This document shows positions 24,801 to 39,800 of a DNA stretch of 64,000 nt, piece by piece. The stretch is from Amyelois transitella (Eukaryota; Arthropoda; Insecta; Lepidoptera; Pyralidae). The notes under the pieces were generated by a model. That model was not told where the DNA came from and made no database searches. It saw only the letters and a list, made by a program, of their open reading frames with translations. The stretch lies in NCBI RefSeq assembly GCF_032362555.1, contig NC_083511.1, forward strand, positions 5,642,001-5,706,000. Direction: 5' to 3'. Every line of letters begins with the position of its first letter. The stretch's first letter is position 1. Position numbers and translations under genes: made by a program.

Positions 24801-27800
24801 TTTAAATTTATTTTGGTGAACTTGAGTAAATTTAATAACCTAAACTTTCGTATTTCCAACAACACGTAAATGGAGTTGCGGGCAACATCTAGTGTTAGTG
24901 TCTAAGTTCACAACAGAATATAATTAAAAGCTGGTATTTAAACCTTAGCAAAAATACAAATTTGAGAGACGAAAGAACTCAGATTCGCTTAAGTTTGAAA
25001 CTTAATAACCTATTTCCATATAACTTTTATTTATGCGTAATTAACATCAGTTATGATATGACACCATTAAAAGTTTTGAACGGGAGAATAAAATCCGAGC
25101 ATCATATTAAAGAAATCCCCGGAAAGTCGTTAGTTACCACCCACGCGTTATCTATTATGAGTGGGCATCGTAGCTCGCCGTTACACCCACAATGTTCAGA
25201 TAATGCCAAAACAAGCCGCGGTGACTAAGCATGCGAGCTCAGAACATGTCTGTTGACACAGACGCGGCGGCGACAACTTGAAAGTATTGCTACGCGTGGG
25301 ACGAACGCACCATGATTAAAACTAGCAAACCACGAGAAATGTTCCATTCCCATCGCTCAAGAATACCCATAGCATTTACTAGATATTATTATAGTCCCTG
25401 CTAGCTGAAGTATAATGATATTAACCTCAAATAATCCAAAGCTCTTTCTAGAAACATAATCCTTGGTCGAAGTATTTTTTCCAGGGTTTGTTCCTTTATT
25501 AATTAAATTATATTGTAAATTAGGTACTTTTAGATTATGTAAGACATTATTATCTTATGTTGTGTGGTTAGGTTAGGTTTATTAAATGTTTAAATGAGTT
25601 TTTGAACAAAACGCGAGATAGACCATTCCAAATCATCTACCTATCTACCTATATAATAAATCTGTAGGAGGGTCAATTTTGTACATTGAAAATATTGAAA
25701 AAATAAATAGCAGGGGGTATTACTGAATCGAAACCAAACCCAAATATATGATTAAAAAAAATTCTATCTGTCTGTTTGTATGTTCAGGCATCACGACGTG
25801 TAAACTAACGGTTCGATTTCGATGAAACTTGGTATAATTATACCTTATTATCCTAGGCATAAAATGGGATACCTACTTTATATCGTGGAAAAATACGTAG
25901 AAAAAAAAAAATCTTAATTTTTCAGTTTTATCCATAGACGTTGCTCTGTAGAACCGCGAATACATGTTGCGTTACCCGTATTTGTGTCCAATAGATATTC
26001 ATAAGATGTCATTGTCAGTACATACATATAATCACTTCTATATCCCTTCCGGAGTAGATAGAGCCAACAGTCTTCAAAAGACTGATAGGCAACGTTCAGC
26101 CGTTTGGCTTAATGATAGAATTGAGATTCAAATAGTGACAGGTTGCCAGCCTTTTATAAAACAAAGTCGCTTTCTCTGTCCCTATGTCCCTTTGAATGCT
26201 TTAATCTTTAAAACTACGCACCGGATATTGATGTGTTTTTTTTCAATACATAGAGTGACTCAAAAGGAAGGTTTATATGCATAATAACATCCATTAAATA
26301 GTGGAGAAATACTGTTATTTCTGAGGTTTCTAATGTGATGTCGTTAATTATCATATTTTTTTCCGCTTACATTGCAAACGCAGGCTGAACCCTACGAGAT
26401 TTATCAAAATAATGTACTTTGTAATTATTTGTACACATTGATAAGGTCTACAGAGAACTCCGCGATGGTATATGTCTATCTCTCATGGATATTCCACAAT
26501 AACATTTTTTGCCATTTTCACTCACTTTTTACGACAATGGCAAAGTTTGAAGCTATTTTAACCAATACAGCATTAATCCTTATCCATTTAAATAGTTTAA
26601 ATACATTGTTGATTTAATATAGATATATATGGTCCTTTACAGTACAAGATTTAATAGTAATATTTTCGAAGATATTACAGATTTAAAATTGCGGGAAGTA
26701 GCCCTTGCTCGTACTGACCGACCGGGGCGGCGGCAGCGTGCCTATAAAAAGCTGAACATTGTATATAAACACATTCTGTAATGTAATAATTGTTATGAAA
26801 ATAAAATAAATACAGATTTTCTGTAGTGTATTTAGTATCAGCGTTGCAACCGTGCAAAGCCGGGGCGGGTCGCTAATTTAAACAATATTTACCTTTAAAA
26901 AGTACAACTTCAGATTAAACATAGTCTCGATCAAAGTATTAACATTTTGAATCTCACTTTTACTTTAAAATGTTCGTAAAGATTTGTATCAACTCTCGTG
27001 ATCTACGTGCACATGCAAAGCAAATGTACTTACGAGTTTGCTCCAATATCCGGTTAGACTACCTTTGACTTACACGACGCTGTTTTCTTGGTATACCTTC
27101 GCTACATATTACTACGAGTTTGAAAAATCTTGATTTCGAATAGTTTTGTGTATGCCAAATCTTTACCTTTCTGCATAGTTAAGAGTGTAGGTTAAGGTGA
27201 ACAATTGGAATCTACTTTGTTTAAAAGATTCACATTGCACTAAATACGCTGCACATCACTCAGTGCGATTATGCTTTCTTACGTAGTTTCTAGTAGTTTT
27301 GTAAACGTAGACAATAATATGATACTTACCTGTAAACGTTAACAGCTTTATTATTTTCAAAAGATAATTATAAGTTGTAACATGAACAAAACTATAAAAT
27401 TTCATTTTCATCATTTTATTTCTAAGTCCTTTTCTGGTTTCAAAGAAAACATAATTCTATTTCATTTTTATTATCTTTACTAAATAGGTCATCAATTACA
27501 TTTCGCATTCCATTGAGAACTTATATAGCAAAATTAGATATTTAATATACCCTTTTTCATGATAACATAACATCCTTGTTTGTATATTTACTTCATATAT
27601 TCTATCTAAAAGCCGACTCATTACTATGGTAAAACCAGCAACACTAGATTGTATAGGAAACATTTATTATAAGAGGTTATTCAGCATTACAATCACGTAG
27701 AACAAACCCACCCGTAATAACATGAATGCATACGAGTATCGTATTCACAGTACACAGAAATAAGTAAATTCGCGTATTGAATATGTGAGGCAACAAGTTA

Positions 27801-30800
27801 ATTAGCAGAACAGAAACGGATGTGAGATGCAAGCGAGTTAGAAAGGATACATACATACATATAATCACGTCTTTAACCCTTACAGGGTTGACAGAGCCTA
27901 CAGGTTCAAAAATACTGAAAGGCCAAATTCAGCTGAAGGGTTTGATGATGAAACTGAGATTCAAATAGAGAGATACATAAAAATATTATATAATGCACAC
28001 AACTATCCCCTTAGCCGCAATATATCTTAAATACCCTAACTTTGATTGTTTCTAATAAACATCGTCGTAAATACCTTAATCCACAAATAAAAAATATAGT
28101 TATTGTTCTACAAAAATCAATCCTATCCAAAAATAAAATTTTCTGTTTTCAAGAATATTTTCCCTTCATATCTACACTACGCTTGTATCTAGCATATAAG
28201 AAAATGAAAATATTTGTACCTACAAAAAGTTAATGGACGATAAATTACTTTATATAACATTAATTTCCTCCATACAGAGTTTATGAGATTTTCATAAGTA
28301 CAGAAATCGTTTAATAAAGCTTGTTGACATTTCGCTCTAATAAGATATAAAAATTAATTAATCTAACAAAATTAATACCATAGAAAAACTCTCAAAATAT
28401 ATAAATATGTATAAAATGTGGTTTTGGCAAAGTCCATCCATATCCATCCAAAAACATTTATTCTCAAATATATTTTAGAAAATTGTTCTTCTACTTACGC
28501 GCACTTATATAATAATATTTATGTATGTTTATCTATATTATTACTAGCTGTTCCGGCAAACATTGTTTTGCATTTTGTGGGTATGAAAAATAGATGTTAT
28601 CCGATTCTCAGACCTACTCAATATGCTCACAAAACTTTATGAAAATCAGTCAAGCCGTTTCGGAGAAGTACGGGAACGAACATTGTGACACGAGAATTTT
28701 ATATATAAGATTGTGCGTTTTTTTACTCTTAAAATTCACCTATCATACCTTTGCGCCTCAATAAAGTTTTATAATAATAAATACGCTAAAGAAATTTACT
28801 TTATGAAAAAGTTTTTTTTTTTTCAAATTCAAAACTTTATTGTAAAACATAGGTAAGTAGTACAGATCTGTTACATGTGTTTATAGTATCGCTATGTTTT
28901 ATCCTGGAGAGGATGTATAATAGTTAATTATAACTCACAAAATATCGTTTACATTTATGTTTGATCATGCATTAAAAAAAAAAACAAATAAAAAGGAAAT
29001 TATAAATTGTTGTGTGTAATTAAGAGTCCGTAAAGTATACTCGTGGGAACCCGTTACGTCGTAAGGCTTTAACCACCGCTGGCTAGACGAACTATACTAT
29101 TAAATTTAACTATGAAAAGTCCCATCCTAACGCAAAACTTGGATAAAGGAAATTCTTACTTACAAAAGCAACAAGTTCAACTGTGTAACCCTAAAAAATA
29201 AAAGCTTTATGGTACAGTCAACTGCATATCAAGTTACTCTGCATGGACGTAGTAATAGAGACGGGTTTGCAGTAAATTTGGATAGGTTGATATGCTGTTG
29301 ACTGTACAGTAGAAATATGTCATCCAGTCACGTTCAACGCCGCTTTTACTTGGAATAAAAAATAAAATAATTGGCTGCCGAGTTGTCGCTGTAAAGTGTT
29401 AGCACCGGAAACGAAAAATGAGCAAAATAATTGTATGGTCGGTTTTGGAGCCTAATGAATAGAACTGATATTCTGCATTGTATCTCTTCAATGAATAGGT
29501 TAACCTCCAAAAAAATTAATCTTATTAAATACTTTCATAAATGTTGTAGATTTTTATGTAAATTTATTTTGATTTTCTCTTATGGCATTTTGTTACCATA
29601 CATACATATAATCACGTCTATATCCCTTGCGGGGTAGACAGAAAAGACTGATAGGCCACGTTCAGCTGTTTGGTTTAATGATAGAATTGAGATTCAAATA
29701 GTGACATCTCGCTCATCATCAGCTCGCCCATCTTTCGCCTAAAAGGAGAATCCCAAATTTTTAAGACCTTTTTTAAGTGGTTTTAACCATATACACGGGA
29801 ATATAAGCCGTTATGTTTGCAGGTACACGCTATATTTTTTTCCTCAAATCATCATAGAAGTTTAAACTTTAAATAAAATAGATTTAAATTTTATGTATGA
29901 ATGTTTGTCTGCAATTATATCACTTTTCTATGAACCAGTTTTGATGCTGTATTCAGGAAAGAGTTTGTTATACTTTAAAGGTTGCAGAAATCAAACCGAC
30001 TTCAAAAAGGAGGATATCGATAGGAGGCGATTCTTTTTTTTAAAAAGTTATACCTATCTAATGAATATTAATAATTAATATTTGGCATACCTATATATCG
30101 CATACCTATATATAACATACCTATATAAGATTCAAACTAGTTTTACCCGCAGCTTTGCCGGAATGCGTGAATTTATTGTCACAAAAAGCGACGAATTTTA
30201 CGCCACCTACAAAAGAATACAGGTTTTTTGCAAATACACGGGAACTATAATTTTTAACGGGATGAAAGGTATCCTTCTCCAGACTCTTAATTATATAATA
30301 TAGCTTACTATAAGCTTTATAACATTAGTTGTAGTAGTAAAAGCATGTCAAACGGTGCTCGGATTTTTGTGTGGGAATAATATTTACTGTCAAGTGCAAA
30401 TGTCGTAAACCCTTTGATCTCTTATCTCTGTAATAAAACGTTATTTTAATTTTTCCGTGTGTTTAATATCCTTAGAGTGCTCATTTCTCTATGATAAAAA
30501 TATACACGAAAATGTTTAACTTTCAATCACAAACAAATATAAAATTTAAAAAAAATAAAGAGTATTAATAAATGAAATATTTAAGGAACAAAAACAAACT
30601 TAGTTAAATGTTTTAAATAACAGTTTGTTTACGTAGACACCAACTTTGTAACATTAATCGGAATATAAATTAATTGTATAACTGAATCAATTCTAGTAAA
30701 TTATTTTTTGTCAATAATCCACCCACCCTTTATACCGAGACTGCTGAATTTTATGATTCCCTTTCTTAGGAATTACGAAGCAAAAATCTCAAAGAATATT

Positions 30801-33800
30801 ACCTAGTGCGTACTGATTCGGAATACGTGGGCGTAATTTGAATGAGATAGTGATCTTCTTATCTGTGTCGTTGACGACAGAGATTCTCAAAGTGTACTTG
30901 TGGGATTTCATCTTCCAGGCGATGGATGAGCATCTTTATTTTATCAATAAGCTAACCAGCAGATGGTGAGCTTTCAGTCTTCTCGAGACTTTTGGCTTTA
31001 TTCAAATTTAAATCCAAAATTTTTGTTCATTATAGAAAATTTCAACATCACTTAATAATTTATCTATTTCATGTTCTAAAAACATGACGTAAAAAGTCAT
31101 CTATCTTCGCAATATGTGAAAGAAAAATATTATTTTTTATTGTCCCAATATATAATTCACATAACCAATACATATGATATTTCCAAAATAGGAGTACATC
31201 ATAATCTGTACATTATTTTGAAGAAACATTATAATAGTCTAGTCCCTAGTTACTATAATTTAAATATGAATGAATCTTTGTTTGGTGAATACTTAGCTAT
31301 TTAGCAAGAGTAATTACAACTGAAATAAGGTCATATACAAACGTATATGATCACTAACCGCTTTAGTACAATAAGTAATGAGCAAATTTTATTTAGTCAG
31401 TTACTTTGTACTCGAAACTAATTATATTAATTAAGTACGCCAGATATCTACCCAGACTAAATATAAATGCAGACGTGACTAAAATCGTAAAAGATGTTTC
31501 TGCAAAGTCGTTTACGGAACGATAGGCACTGGAGAATATGGCCACTCCATCACTTTTTAATGGATATCGTACGTAAGTATTCATCTAGTGCATCCAAAAT
31601 GGTTTAGATTTCCAGTAAAGGTTGCGGAGATTCGTCGGGAGTCACTTCATCTAAAAACCTGATTTACAGAATCCATGATTATGGGCGAAAGACTTACCCT
31701 GGACTGTATTACTGGAATTTACGCCAAGAAGAAGAAGATCCATTTAATAAATTTACTACTTTTTACAAAGATTACCATTAGGACTTTCGTAATCGTCAAA
31801 GTTTGAGAATGGCTTGTCTACTGTCTCAGGGCGGTGGTTCCCGTATTGTGTTACCGTTGCCCCTCGAGTGATTACCTGGGTACTGAAGCGTGGCCCCTGG
31901 AATAAGGTCGTAGACTACGTCACAACTCTCACGGGAGACCACTAGCGCTCATTGCCCTCCTTATAGAATACATGGAAAGCAAATTGTTATTTAGTGATTG
32001 AAACTAATTGTGTTATACACTAGAGACTTAATTATAATTAGTGGACAATAATACTACTTATGTGACAAATAATGCAGGCCCCTGTCTGTTTATTGTTCAG
32101 AGTCTTATTAAAATATTGGTTGTGAATTCAAGTGTTTATAAGAAGTTAGTCATCACGTGAAGCCAGGATATATCACTAATATGTAAAAAAAAAAACTAGT
32201 AAAATCTTACGTGGTGCAGTTGCTTATATACGGACTCGGAACTGAATATCTCACATTCTATCCCGGGTCAGATTGTGATAAACGATTTTTTCAATTTTTA
32301 TTATGTGTTTATTCATATTTTATCGTACTTGTTATAATATGGGAAATAACATAGAGAAACTTCGAAATTCTGACAAAACAAGATAATTAATTTTATTCTG
32401 GGTGATTTGTCCTAATATAACAATTATTCAAAAAAAGATACATTTCGTTTGTACGAGAGATAATATTTTCAAATGATGGTAATCAAAAGAAAACAAAGCC
32501 GCGCCAAAGGCTATGGAACATCGATGAAAATTATTCTTATATTTTCTGTTTCGATTGTTCTATAATTAAAAAAACCCTTTTTTTCAGCAAAATTTTGCGG
32601 TAGTTATTCATAAATGCTTAGGTACTTAATGAATGGATTAGATTATTAAACTCCTAAATTAGCTGGACAAAAATTTTGAAAAATATGATCTAATTTCTTT
32701 TTGAATTATGCATACTTTGTAATATTGCTGCCGTACTGCCGTGTGGTTCCCGGCATCATTACAAAAAAGAATAGGACCACTCCATCTCTTTCCCACGGAT
32801 GTCGTAAAAGGCGACTAAGGGATAGGCTTATAAACTTGGGATTCCTCTTTTAGGCGATGGGCTAGCAACCTGTCACTATTTGAATCTCAATTCTATCACT
32901 AAGCCAAACAGCTGAGCGTGGCCTATCAGTCTTCAAGACTGGTGGCTCTGTCTACCCCGCTAAGGATATAGACGTGATCATATGTATGTATGTATGTATA
33001 CTTTGTAATAAACTCGCTTACAAAATTTTCGCATTTCTTCTCTCGCTTACACGTGGGCTTCTATAGTAAGTACAATGCCTCAGGCAACATCATTAGCTTC
33101 AGATCGAAAAATATTTCTTCTTAAAATACCAATCAGGAGACGCTAATTTGTTACATTGTCATTGATTTTCATTACACAATCCACTTACTGTCGGATAAGC
33201 CGTATGTGACTTAGGGAATTTGCACATTTATCTAGTGCAGCTGTTACCATGAACCAATATTACAATGACAATAACCGCTTCCGGTAAAAACCTGACTATG
33301 TATCCTATCCACGCTTAAGGACAAAAGGCGCACCCCAGGTTCCTCTACAGAATAGGTGAAGATGCCCAGATTAACACCAAGACGAATTGGAAAAAGCCGT
33401 ATGCTTGCTAAGTTATACTTGTATTAATAATATTTTAACGGCCTCTGGCACAGCGGTAGTACGCTTGTCTGTGACACCGGAGGTCCCGGGTTCAAATCCC
33501 GGTCAAGGGCATGATGAGAAAATAACTTTTTCTAAATGGCCTGGGTCTTGGATGTTTATGTATATAAGTATTTTTTATAAAATATAGTATCGTTGAGTTA
33601 GTACGTCGTAACACAAGTCTCGAACTTACTTCGAAGCTAACTCAGTCAGTGTACTTTGTCCCGTATGTATTTATTTATTATTTTCTTGTGATTTATCCCA
33701 GTTTCACTATCCCTCGGGAGAAGAACCGCCCATAGGTCCTGCCCATAGCTTCAATCTAGGCGATGAAAAGTCAGCTTTATTAAATACATAAAGTGACTGC

Positions 33801-36800
33801 TCACATGGGGACCTGTCCCTGCTTAGATCATGATTGTGCAGATTCCCTTGCAATTTAAGAATACACACAATTTTTTCAATGCCATAGGGATTGCTATGGC
33901 ATTGAAAAAATTGTGTGTATTCCCGTGGGAATTTCCAAAAATTGTTCTGTAGAGGCAATCCTCTAAAAAATTTCCAAGAATTGTTCTTTAGAGGATTGCC
34001 TCTAAACAACCATTCTTGGAAATTCCCATGGGAGCTAAGCCCCGGGCAAAAGTTAGAGTTATATACTAGAATAACAAATAACAAGCAGTGGCTCACTTTC
34101 TTGCACTGGACTCGATGAATGACAAAAGTAATACTCACCAAAGATATTCTCGATTTGATCAAATAAAACATTTTAATAAAATAACATTCGTTTTTAACTT
34201 ATATTTCGTAGCTTTTTTTTATATTTTAATATTTGTAGAGTAACAAACAGTACCTACTTCTATTCTCTTTTTAGCAACTTACTCTCTATCCTATATATAT
34301 AATATACATTCATTAATTTGAGCTGTGACACGAATATGCTCTCAGTACAAGTGCCTTCAACACGTGTTACCAGTTAGCTTTTAAGATTTTTCAGTCTTAA
34401 AGTCACTCTTTACTTTTGTCAACAAATATTAATATTACTCATTATTACACTATATTATTTAAATAGATATTGTGAACATACGGTTTTAAATACGTTGAAC
34501 CCCATCGTAGAGCTCAGGCACACATACTTTGTGCAGCGTTTTCGAGAGTTTGTCACGAGAATATCTTCAAACATAAGCAAAAATTTAAATTTAAAAAAAT
34601 TAAAAATAAAACGAACAGATTTCTTTTATTGTTTCGCTAACCAGTTTCATAATTTATACCTAGAGCTAAAGTAATAGATTCATTAAACTTCGCTGATTTG
34701 TTGCGACATGACTTCAGGTGCAGTCAATAACCGACTTCCAATTAAAATACTTCATACAACTTGTAACTAGTTCAACGAGCTTTATGGCTATCGACGGGAG
34801 AAACCACTCAAATTATAAAACAAGTTTCTTAAGAAGGTACATGAAATAAATGTTCCTTTAATATCTGACGTGGTTCCTATTTTGAATGCACCGGGTATTT
34901 ATATTGAATGAATACATATAATTATTTTTTATTCTCAAATTAAGTCAGGTGATAAATACGTGTCTCTTACATAGATATTATAAAAACAAACTCACAATAT
35001 GAAAATCAATCTTTAAATGCATGCAATGCGAGTCTTATAATAGATCCATTGCACAGTAAAATTATTAATCAAGCCACCCCAAGTTTTGAGGAAATAGTGA
35101 AAACATTTCAGCTTAGCTTAGCTTCCTACTAATCTGAACATATTATTTTATTGACTACTAAGTTGTTTTTAATGACGTGAACAAAATGGTGTCAAATTGT
35201 ATCGAAAGCCTACAATTAGAAAAAATGCAAACACAGGTTGTGATTGCTGCGTGACTTGGAACAGTGAGAGCATTAAAAGATTAAGAATTAACGATCGCAG
35301 CCCTGAAATAGTTAACCTCGAGCGTCACTACCTCACGCATAACGCAAATAAAAGACAGTACAGGACTCCAGCAGCTGAATGTGGCATTTCAGTGTTTTGA
35401 AGGGTGTTATTTGATTGATATTATTAATATCATATAAATTAAATTACCGTTGTACTTTATTTATTAAACCGAGAGTGAAATATTATTCCGAAATCAACAC
35501 ATTCGTGATATTTATTACAATACGTTAAGTGTGATGGTTTGTTTTCAGGTTCACAGTTCAGGTTCGTGCGTTTGATAAAAAATACTTGGTTTTATGATAA
35601 AGATATATGAATCTAAAGCTCTCATTTAAGCTGTATAGCGTTACGATTTAACTATTTAATTGTGCATTTTTCGTAAAAAAAAATAAAAAGTCCTACTTCT
35701 TTCTGTAGTAGAATTACTTTATGCGCATAGGCACAAAATATCTGAATAAAATATTCACTCAGTGGTTATTATAACGGACATCAATCAAGTTGTCATCATC
35801 TATTTTCGACGAGAACTTAATTTCGTCGTAAGCATATTACTCAATATGGTTCATTTATACAAAAAAATTAGTTTATATCGCCCTTATAAAATAATAAATT
35901 TGCGTCTTTTATTTAGTTAGTCGTAGCAGTCAAAACATTTTATACATTCCAGTGGCATTCTTTAATATCATTTCTTTGAGCATATATTTAAAACATATGG
36001 ATTTTTTTAATATTTGGTGTTAATAAGATAATATATCTTTTTGACACCAAATATTTAAGGACAACAGACAATACTCAAGACCGACTGCTGAACCTCTATA
36101 CAGCTCAGGTCCGCTCATACATGGAGTACTGTTTCGCTTCGCGTTCGGGTGGTTCCTCTCGGTATCAGCTTAAACCCTGGATGCTATGAACAGACGAGCC
36201 AGAAGACTCGTTGATGACGAGCTGCTTACGGACCGAAGGCTTCAAAACCTTTGGGCATTGCCGATTGGTATTAAATCTGTGTGTCTTCCACTGGCTACAC
36301 TTCGGAGAGTGTGCACTGAAATTCCTCATTCCTTCAACTCTTTCACCATTCAAATATAGGACGGGCGGGCAGGACAGGACACGGCGTGGGCAGGGATTCC
36401 ACCCGTGCGTGGTCGATATCCCCACCATTTGTACCTTGCGATTTGCCAAATTTTTGCGAACCGCTATGATTTGAGATTCCCTCCCCACATCTTTCTTCTT
36501 CATTCATAAAACTTTGGGATTTTCAAGGCAAGAATAGGCATTATTTGAGCTTGCATGCATCGTCTTAGGCCTAATTTTGCTTATTACCAGGCAGATTAAG
36601 ATCAATCGCACTCAAATCTATTTTAAAAAGAACTCAACGGCCCACATCCAGCTATAAACTTGATTGATTGATGGGCTCCATGGGTGTATTTACAGAGTTT
36701 TTCAAGGGGATGCCTGAACCTTTTTTCGGAGTTCTGGGATGTTAACGACTAAAAACTTCAACCTGTCAAAATCGGTTTAAAATTAAGTAATGGTAATCAG

Positions 36801-39800
36801 AAAAAAGTACAGTCGCATTACATACAGAAAAAGGAGAAGGTGCAGAGGTGCGAAAAGCCTCCTTTTTGTTTTATTACATTACATATGGTCACGTCTATAT
36901 CCTTTGCGGGGTAGACAGAGCCAACAGTCTTGAAAAGACTGACACGTTCAGCTATTTGGCTTAATGATAGAATTGAGATTCAAATACTGTCAGGTTGCTA
37001 GCCCATTGCCTAAAAAAGAATCCCAAGTTAGTTAGCCTATCCCTTAGTCGCCTTTTACGACATCCATGGGAAAGAGATGGAGTGGTCCTATTCTTTTTTG
37101 TATTGGTGCTGGGAACCACAGGGCACTTTTTGTTTTATGACGGTTAAAAAAAACATAGAAAAGGTAATTCTATCTAAAAATAAATGAAAAGTATCTTCTT
37201 TCCAACTCATTGTTGATTGTTATATCTCTTTAATTTTGCTCCGTCTATCAGTATCTGTTTATTTTTACAATTACAGCATTCGATAATTTATATTCCAGGT
37301 AACAGCAGCCGGCAAAGCGGTGCTAGTGACCGGTTGCGACAACGTCCTGGGCAACGCTCTGGCGCGGCGGCTGGATGACCTGGGCTACCACGTGTTCGCC
37401 GGCTTCCAGAACAAAGCCGGCAATATCGACGCTGACATGCTCAAGGAAGATTGCTCGGGAAGACTCCACACTCTACAGCTGGACTGCACTTCTGAGACAC
37501 AGGTGATTTAATTCGTACAAACACACATGTATCACCAATTAATATAGAGGGATAGGCTTATCAACTTGGGATTCTTTTTTTTGTGACGTGTATAAAACCT
37601 CTGATACTCGGGTCCATCACTAAGCCGTACAAATAAACTTAGCCCTCGACACTTGTGGCACCATCTTCTTCTAATAAATAATTTGTTTATGAAATAATTG
37701 GTAGTTAGTCATTGAAATGATAAAACTGTTACTTATACTTATGGTTTTATTTGACTGCAGTATATTGTGGTAAATATATGAGTACATGTATTACAGCCAA
37801 CTGAAACAACTGTACCGCGTTCAAAAAGCTGAGTTTATTTCCTAAATTAGCTGAAATGTTCTCAGTTCCTACCTACAAAACTCCTAAACCCGGTATAATT
37901 TATAGAATTTAGTACATGTACCGCTCCTAGCGAACATCACTTTGCTCATGTACCTATACAGCGCTAAATTAGTTCGTTTCAAAATAGGAAAATACCTGAA
38001 TATCCTGATCCCAGCCCACGCTCAATTTTCTAATAATCCGACTTATGCGAGATTTTGCAATTTTCACATTTCAGGTGCAAGCCTACAGATATAAACATGA
38101 AACATTAATTTATGTTACTGGTAAAAGAAACTTGAAACGTTTTGTTTACATTATAGTTTCCAAGTGTTCTTTAATTAGCGTTATTTTTTATTTAACTTCT
38201 AACTGAAATGCGTCAAATACTTTGCGGTTATCAAAAACTTAATGAACTATTGGTGGTATCACACTATTTTTCACTCACAATAATTTTGGAACTACCTGTA
38301 TATGCACATTAAAGCCAATATTTTTAATTAGTTTTTTAATTTATTAAATTATTTTATTTACTTATAAATAATCGTAGTTCACATTTAAAGTCGCCCGCCC
38401 GCTCCTATATAATTATACTTATCTTAATTGTATTACTTACAACTTGTTATTACAGTAAACACACAAATACACAATGCCAGACTTGTCCCATTTAGAAATA
38501 TTATCCAAATACCATCCCATTTAGAAATGTATATCACGTAAATCTTTACGTTACCAATTCTTAACACCAAAATCAAAAAAAGAGGAATCTGTTAAGCACT
38601 AATTGAACTAGTTTTCTTTTGTTTCCTTTCAGATTCTGTCAGCTTCTCTGTACATCGTTGATCACTTGCCAGATGGCGCCCAGGGTTTATGGGCGGTGGT
38701 AAACTGTGAATCTTGGTGTGCTCTTGGCGAACTGGAATGGGTGCCGTTTTCCGTAATCAAGCGAGCAATGGAAGTCAATTTGCTGGGTAAGTGCTTTTCG
38801 TTGCTACGAACCGCTACGAGCTGCGAGCGCCTACGAAAGCCCTACGGTGGCCGTAGCAGGTACGAAAAAACGCGAAACATTTCTCTAGATGGCGTTACTG
38901 GTTTTATACACCGCTCTCTTAGGAATCTTCATTTTTTTATTACTTCGTGGCTAAATTTAGAAAGGTTTATTTTAAAATTTTGTACCTACAATATGATCAG
39001 GAAAATAAAGTTTATTATCAATATAGGTTTTTCCGTTAGCATATATTGAAGGATGAAACACAAAACTTGTTCAAAAAATATAGTTTTACTGGTTGGTACA
39101 AGTAACTATAATTTTTGTAAACAGGTCCAGCTCGCTTGGTACAAGTGATGCTGCCTCTAGTACGCCGTGCCCGCGGGCGCATCGTGCTGGCCTCCTCCAT
39201 TCTGACGCACGTGGCGGCCCCCGTCCGCGGCGTACACACCGCTTCGCTGGCAGCGCTCGATGCTCTCGCTGCTTGCCTCCGACGGGAACTCAAACCGCGG
39301 GGAGTCGATGTTGTAAGTTATGACATCCTGTATTCTAATACGCACGTGGCGGCCCCCGTCCGCGGCGTACACACCGCTTCGCTAGCCGCGCTCGATGCTC
39401 TCGCTGCTTGCCTCCGACGGGAACTCAAACCGCGGGGAGTCGATGTTGTAAGTTATGACATCCTGTATTCTAATACGCACGTGGCGGCCCCCGTCCGCGG
39501 CGTACACACCGCTTCGCTGGCCGCGCTCGATGCTCTCGCTGCTTGCCTCCGACGGGAACTCAAACAGCGGGGAGTCGATGTTGTAAGTTATGACATCCTG
39601 TATTCTAATACGCACGTGGCGGCCCCCGTCCGCGGCGTACAAACCGCTTCGCTGGCCGCGCTCGATGCTCTCGCTGCTTGCCTCCGACGGGAACTCAAAC
39701 CGCGGGGAGTCGATGTTGTATAAGTTATGACATCCTGTATTCTAATACGCACGTGACGGCCCCCGTCCGCGGCGTACACACCGCTTCGCTGGCAGCGCTC

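Noticed and set aside
33707-34171. 154-codon minus-strand frame with a repeated NP(L)KNNSWKF-like segment
   Set aside because: The repetition comes from the nested palindrome; no start context, domain or splice partner supports a protein.
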